Of a DNA stretch of 8,812 nucleotides, positions 6,951-8,812 are shown piece by piece (position 1 is the stretch's first letter; each line of letters starts with the position of its first letter). The stretch spans positions 1 through 8,812 of the forward strand of contig NCRO01000197.1 of NCBI GenBank assembly GCA_002849045.2. Reading direction: 5' to 3'. This stretch comes from Candidatus Sediminicultor secundus. Its GTDB lineage: Bacteria; Atribacterota; JS1; SB-45; 34-128. The notes beneath the pieces were generated by a model. That model did no database searches. It was not told the origin of the DNA and worked only from the letters and a program-made list of their open reading frames with translations. A program made the translations under genes and the position numbers.

Positions 6951-7278
6951 GGTGATAAAATGGCAACACCAATGGGATTTGAACTGCTCGGGCAATAGCA
7001 TGAGCTCCGGTTGGATTAGTAATTATCAAGCAGATTAATGCCACTATGGTATGGAGAGCAAGAACTCTAAATTTAGAATCTCCGGTAATATTCCAACGGG
7101 AAAAACCATAAATAATAACTGCCAAAGAAGTAAAGATTGAACCGAAAGTAGTAGCTTTAGTTGCAGCGTGAAGTCTGGTGTAAACATCTGGAAATCTAAG
7201 AAGTCCTACTGAGCCTAAACAATTAAAAAATACACCTATTCCTAAAAGAATATACAAAATAGCGAATAATGTTCCCAT
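6940..7278 (-). CDS. mbhC: Mrp-type antiporter subunit G (MbhC), real N-terminus with spurious tail
   Basis: The open frame encodes 112 residues, but only the first 98 (7278-6985) are genuine MrpG: MGTLFAILYILLGIGVFFNC, then GLLRFPDVYTRLHAATKAT and LALHTIVALICLIITNPTGA, with three membrane helices. The last 14 residues (from VQIPLV) are antisense reading of the mbhN start and the end of mbhM, and have no place in this family. The true C-terminus is on the plus strand at 244-311 (ending AHRSGVMPRK and a charged tail), giving 120 residues. The ATG at 7278 shares a base with the mbhB stop (TAATG), and AAGGAGGG (7290-7297) lies upstream. The subunit belongs to the cation-translocating membrane arm. 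Confidence 0.88.
   Translation of the reverse strand: MGTLFAILYILLGIGVFFNCLGSVGLLRFPDVYTRLHAATKATTFGSIFTSLAVIIYGFSRWNITGDSKFRVLALHTIVALICLIITNPTGAHAIARAVQIPLVLPFYHLKL
6960..6983 (+). pseudogene. mbhN: Start of mbhN (NuoI-like ferredoxin subunit), cut at the chimeric junction
   Basis: After mbhM comes GAGGTGA (6949-6955), then an ATG at 6960 and eight codons, MATPMGFE, with CTG (Leu) as the next codon across the break. The frame hits a stop at 6996 inside the inverted mbhC copy. In mbh clusters the gene after mbhM encodes MbhN, a polyferredoxin with two [4Fe-4S] clusters that feeds electrons to MbhJ. An N-terminus of this kind (hydrophobic start then EL) suits that family. The identity rests on position, ribosome binding site and this short peptide only. 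It is marked as broken because of the junction; the gene is probably intact in the organism. Confidence 0.6.
6983..6984. other. Chimeric junction: plus-strand mbhN joined to inverted mbhC
   Basis: Left of this point the sequence continues the operon on the plus strand. Right of it the sequence is the exact reverse complement of 16-243 and then of the upstream genes mbhB, mbhA and hypA. The join breaks two genes at once (mbhN and the minus-strand mbhC). The two parental sequences resemble each other around the join (GAACTG versus GAGCTG), so a short-homology template switch is plausible. Confidence 0.88.
6984..7211 (-). repeat. Right arm of exact 228-bp inverted duplication (within mbhC)
   Basis: This is the exact reverse complement of 16-243. 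On its right side (7212 onwards) it continues naturally into the N-terminal part of mbhC and then mbhB. On its left side it ends abruptly inside the first codons of mbhN. This copy therefore has the genuine upstream context, while the left copy has the genuine downstream context. Confidence 0.95.
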
Positions 7279-7550
7279 TATTTTTCAGACCCTCCTTCTA
7301 AATATTTAGCTACATATAAGGTTCCAATATAAGATAGTAAAGCATAAACAATTGCTACGTCAATATAAATGACTTCTTCATAAGCTGCGCCTACGAGGAT
7401 CATTCCAGCTACTACTAAAGTATTTATGGTATCCAAAGCTACTATTCTATCAGGAACAGTAGGCCCGAGGATTAATCTAAATAAAGATAATAACATAAAT
7501 ATCAACAACAATCCTCCGGGAATAATAAAAATATTAAAAAATCCACTCAT
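7278..7550 (-). CDS. mbhB: Mrp-type antiporter subunit F (MbhB)
   Basis: This 90-residue MnhF/MrpF protein has three membrane helices. The conserved stretch RLILGPTVPDRIVALDTIN (25-43), with PDR and the buried D40, and YIDVAIVYALLSYIGTLYVA (62-81) are family hallmarks. I chose the ATG at 7550: AAGGAGG (7559-7565 on the complementary strand) lies 8 bases before it, and the start overlaps the mbhA stop as ATGA. The longer in-frame ATG at 7571 would put the ribosome binding site inside the gene and adds seven non-homologous residues. The stop shares one base with the mbhC start. It is part of the membrane arm. Confidence 0.92.
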   Translation of the reverse strand: MSGFFNIFIIPGGLLLIFMLLSLFRLILGPTVPDRIVALDTINTLVVAGMILVGAAYEEVIYIDVAIVYALLSYIGTLYVAKYLEGGSEK

Positions 7551-8056
7551 TCTGCAATCCTCCTTATCCACTGAGGAAAATTAGAACAAATATGATGGGT
7601 GGTAGGCTTTAAGGTGGTAACATTTATCCAATGAATGTATAAATCATTATTTTTTTCATCAATATCAACACTGAGGGTGCCTGGAGTTAAAGTAATCGAA
7701 TCTGCCAATAAAGTTATACCCAAGCCGGTCTTCAATCCTGGGGATATTTTCACTATACCAGGATTTATTTTCCCGGTAATCACTCGATAAGCCACATCAA
7801 TATTAGCCTTAGTCATTGCCCAGAAAAATGGACCAATTAAATAAATCAAAAAAATAACCCACCTAAGCGGGTTCAACATTCTGTAAGTTCTTTTTTGAAA
7901 TAATACCTTCTTGGCTATAAAAGCTACAATGAGAGAAAGAAAAATTCCGGTTATAATTTCGAAAATACTCCATATCCCCCATACTTCTCCCTGGCTGGCC
8001 GTAAGAATTAGATAGGTAAGCATGCTAAGTAAAAAGGTTACAATAAAATCTATCAT
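7547..8056 (-). CDS. mbhA: Mrp-type antiporter subunit E (MbhA)
   Basis: This 169-residue MnhE/MrpE protein has N-terminal membrane helices (about 4-20, 27-50, 64-82) and a C-terminal cytoplasmic domain. The latter contains the family signature ANIDVAYRVITGKINPGIVK (84-103), LLADSITLTPGTLSVDI (116-132) and LYIHWINV (139-146). It is the first gene of the mbh operon in the usual order and is directly preceded by a sigma-70-like promoter. TCACCTC at 8061-8067 (GAGGTGA on the coding strand) is the ribosome binding site for ATG 8056. The stop overlaps mbhB as ATGA. The subunit is required for assembly and activity of Mrp antiporters in model bacteria; the same role in Mbh is inferred. Confidence 0.93.
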   Translation of the reverse strand: MIDFIVTFLLSMLTYLILTASQGEVWGIWSIFEIITGIFLSLIVAFIAKKVLFQKRTYRMLNPLRWVIFLIYLIGPFFWAMTKANIDVAYRVITGKINPGIVKISPGLKTGLGITLLADSITLTPGTLSVDIDEKNNDLYIHWINVTTLKPTTHHICSNFPQWIRRIAE

Positions 8057-8091
8057 TACTTCACCTCTCTTAACTTAAATTAACAAAATAA

Positions 8092-8121
8092 AGTATAACA
8101 TTTTATCTTGTTCAATGTAAA
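8092..8121 (-). promoter_or_regulatory. Sigma-70-like promoter of the mbh operon
   Basis: Reading the minus strand, TTTACA (8121-8116) is followed after 18 bases by TATACT (8097-8092). Each box matches 5 of 6 consensus positions. Transcription would start near 8085, leaving a leader of about 28 bases before mbhA. The promoter lies in the AT-rich gap between hypA and mbhA, so the hydrogenase operon can probably be transcribed without hypA. I see no clear operator. The AT-only palindrome ATTTTTTAAAAAAT (8125-8138) just upstream could be a curvature or regulator-binding element, but it is not a terminator. Confidence 0.62.
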
Positions 8122-8145
8122 GTATTTTTTAAAAAATCACATAAT

Positions 8146-8487
8146 TTATTCTATTTCAATATCTTCAATATATAAATCTTCACCGGAAATTATATCTATC
8201 TCTAAACTATGACATTTCGAACATTTAAAATTATCTTTTCTAATCTTGAAAACTTCATTGCACTTTCGGCATTTTCCCAACAAGGGAGACAATATTATCT
8301 TCAAAGATGCTTTTTCTGCAATGGTACCTTGACTAAAATTATCGAAAGCAAACTCTAAAGCAGCTTGGTTTACTCCGGCAAATTCTCCAACTTTTATTCT
8401 AATAAGAGTTATCGTGTTCGCTTTGTATTCTTTAGCTTTTTCTAAGGCAATGGCTAATAAATTTTGAGCAATTGAACCTTCGTGCAT
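8146..8487 (-). CDS. hypA: Hydrogenase nickel-insertion protein HypA
   Basis: HypA is a small cytoplasmic metallochaperone that, with HypB, delivers Ni2+ to the hydrogenase large subunit. The 113-residue protein begins MHEGSIAQNLL; H2 and E3 are the N-terminal nickel-binding residues. The zinc site is formed by two CxxC pairs, C73/C76 (CRKC) and C89/C92 (CSKC). I chose ATG 8487 because AGGTGA (8498-8493) lies 5 bases upstream and because nickel binding needs His at position 2. An in-frame GTG at 8496 lies inside the ribosome binding site. Most relatives read MHEL at the start; Gly at position 4 is slightly unusual. It lies 89 bases upstream of mbhA in the same direction. Confidence 0.95.
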   Translation of the reverse strand: MHEGSIAQNLLAIALEKAKEYKANTITLIRIKVGEFAGVNQAALEFAFDNFSQGTIAEKASLKIILSPLLGKCRKCNEVFKIRKDNFKCSKCHSLEIDIISGEDLYIEDIEIE

Positions 8488-8503
8488 GACTTTCACCTAA
8501 ATT

Positions 8504-8543
8504 TGGTTAGTTGGTTAACTGGTTAACTGGTTAACTGGTTGGG
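8504..8543. repeat. 8-bp tandem repeat (TGGTTAAC) x5 upstream of hypA
   Basis: Five consecutive 8-base units: TGGTTAGT, three perfect TGGTTAAC, then TGGTTGGG. Each central unit contains the palindrome GTTAAC. The array starts 17 bases upstream of the hypA start codon, so it lies in its leader or promoter region. Short arrays like this can change copy number by replication slippage. Whether this affects hypA expression is unknown. Confidence 0.85.
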
Positions 8544-8550
8544 AATTAAC

Positions 8551-8631
8551 TTACAAGATGTAAAATAAACTAGTCGTTAGTATTTAGTATATAGTATAAA
8601 TACAAGTTACAAGATGTAAGATGTAAGTTTA
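8551..8631. repeat. Degenerate heptamer and TTACAAGATGTAA repeats in intergenic region
   Basis: The gap between the hypA start and the last gene (8488-8757) has no coding frame of note but is full of short repeats. TTACAAGATGTAA occurs at 8551-8563 and 8607-8619, and a partial copy (GATGTAAG) follows. Between them are 7-base units ending in TAGT (8568-8595: AACTAGT, CGTTAGT, ATTTAGT, ATATAGT). The sequence TAGTATATAG (8585-8594) also occurs in the mbhJ-mbhK gap (4021-4030), which suggests that both belong to one family of intergenic repeats. Confidence 0.65.
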
Positions 8632-8688
8632 TTTAAATATCCCATTACTCAATCAATTTAGTTAACTAGTGCCTTGTTAAATAATAAA

Positions 8689-8697
8689 TGATATAAT
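8689..8697 (+). promoter_or_regulatory. Extended -10 promoter for the gene at 8758
   Basis: TGATATAAT is a perfect extended -10 element (TGnTATAAT). There is no good -35 box at the normal distance, but extended -10 promoters can work without one. Transcription would start near 8704, about 54 bases before the ATG at 8758. Confidence 0.4.
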
Positions 8698-8757
8698 TTA
8701 TAGTGACATTTTTAAAGTTTTATGATATCCTTCTTTATATATAGGAAGGAGGCTATC

Positions 8758-8812
8758 ATGAGTTTATATATTCGTTCTTTGACATCCGAAGAAGAAATTG
8801 AATTAAATAACA
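8758..8812 (+). CDS. Start of an unidentified protein, possibly IS630-type transposase (partial)
   Basis: Eighteen codons are visible before the window ends: MSLYIRSLTSEEEIELNN. A strong AAGGAGG ribosome binding site (8746-8752) lies 5 bases before the ATG, and an extended -10 element is about 60 bases upstream, so this is probably a real gene start. The pattern L-T-x-E-E-x-x-x-L near the N-terminus resembles the beginning of the helix-turn-helix region of IS630-family transposases. However, 18 residues cannot establish this. No terminal inverted repeat can be identified because the other end of any element is outside the window. It points away from hypA and the hydrogenase genes and is probably unrelated to them. 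Confidence 0.5.
   Translation, partial: MSLYIRSLTSEEEIELNN

Noticed and set aside
16..7211. A biological invertible switch controlling the hydrogenase, flanked by 228-bp inverted repeats
   Set aside because: Neither orientation would give an intact mbhN. The left repeat ends exactly at an adapter sequence. The two repeat copies each carry one half of a single normal gene. An artefact explains all of this more simply.
16..7278. Two separate mrpG paralogues in the operon
   Set aside because: The copies are identical at DNA level over 228 bp and each lacks the half that the other has, so they represent one gene seen twice.
8125..8138. Intrinsic terminator after hypA
   Set aside because: The palindrome ATTTTTTAAAAAAT has no GC pairs and would not form a stable hairpin; there is no separate stem before a T-run.
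8560..8612. Minus-strand promoter for hypA (TATACT boxes in the repeat region)
   Set aside because: Two TATACT sequences exist, but no -35 box of better than 4 of 6 lies at a proper distance, and this AT-rich repeat sequence would produce such boxes by chance.

Overview
The window holds a nearly complete bacterial gene cluster for a membrane-bound, energy-converting [NiFe] hydrogenase of the Mbh type (group 4), together with the nickel-insertion gene hypA. The DNA is AT-rich, has strong AGGAGG-type ribosome binding sites, and carries one good sigma-70-like promoter. This suggests a low-GC anaerobic bacterium. Atribacterota or a similar uncultured lineage is a guess from gene content and style, not something the sequence proves.

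Layout. Bases 1-15 look like a leftover Tn5/Nextera transposase adapter. Bases 16-6950, on the plus strand, run through the 3' part of mbhC (mrpG-like), then mbhD, E, F, G (mrpC-like), H (mrpD-like), I, J (hydrogenase small subunit), K (NuoC-like), L (catalytic large subunit) and M (NuoH-like). The start of one more gene follows at 6960 (probably mbhN, the NuoI-like ferredoxin), and it is cut off at 6983. From 6984 rightwards the sequence turns around. On the minus strand, read from right to left, lie hypA, a promoter, mbhA (mrpE), mbhB (mrpF) and the 5' part of mbhC (mrpG). The right end is a repeat-rich intergenic stretch, then the first 18 codons of a plus-strand gene, possibly an IS630-type transposase.

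Main structural observation. Bases 16-243 and 6984-7211 are an exact 228-bp inverted duplication inside mbhC. The left copy starts right after the adapter. The right copy ends where it cuts into the newly begun mbhN. Joining the minus-strand half of mbhC (7278 to 6984) to the plus-strand remainder (244 to 311) gives a normal 120-residue MrpG protein. The co-directional order is then hypA-mbhA-B-C-D-E-F-G-H-I-J-K-L-M-(N), the canonical mbh order. The inversion is therefore almost certainly a chimera from library preparation, amplification or assembly, and not a biological rearrangement. The gene tail at 6940-6983 on the minus strand is spurious.

How the genes work together. MbhJ and MbhL (with MbhK, and MbhN beyond the break) form the peripheral hydrogenase arm, which takes electrons from reduced ferredoxin and makes H2. 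MbhM anchors it. MbhA-I form an Mrp-antiporter-like membrane arm that couples the reaction to H+/Na+ movement. HypA delivers nickel to the MbhL active site. I see no previously undescribed system. The points worth a second look are the chimera, the heptamer/octamer intergenic repeats, and the unusual details listed in the findings.
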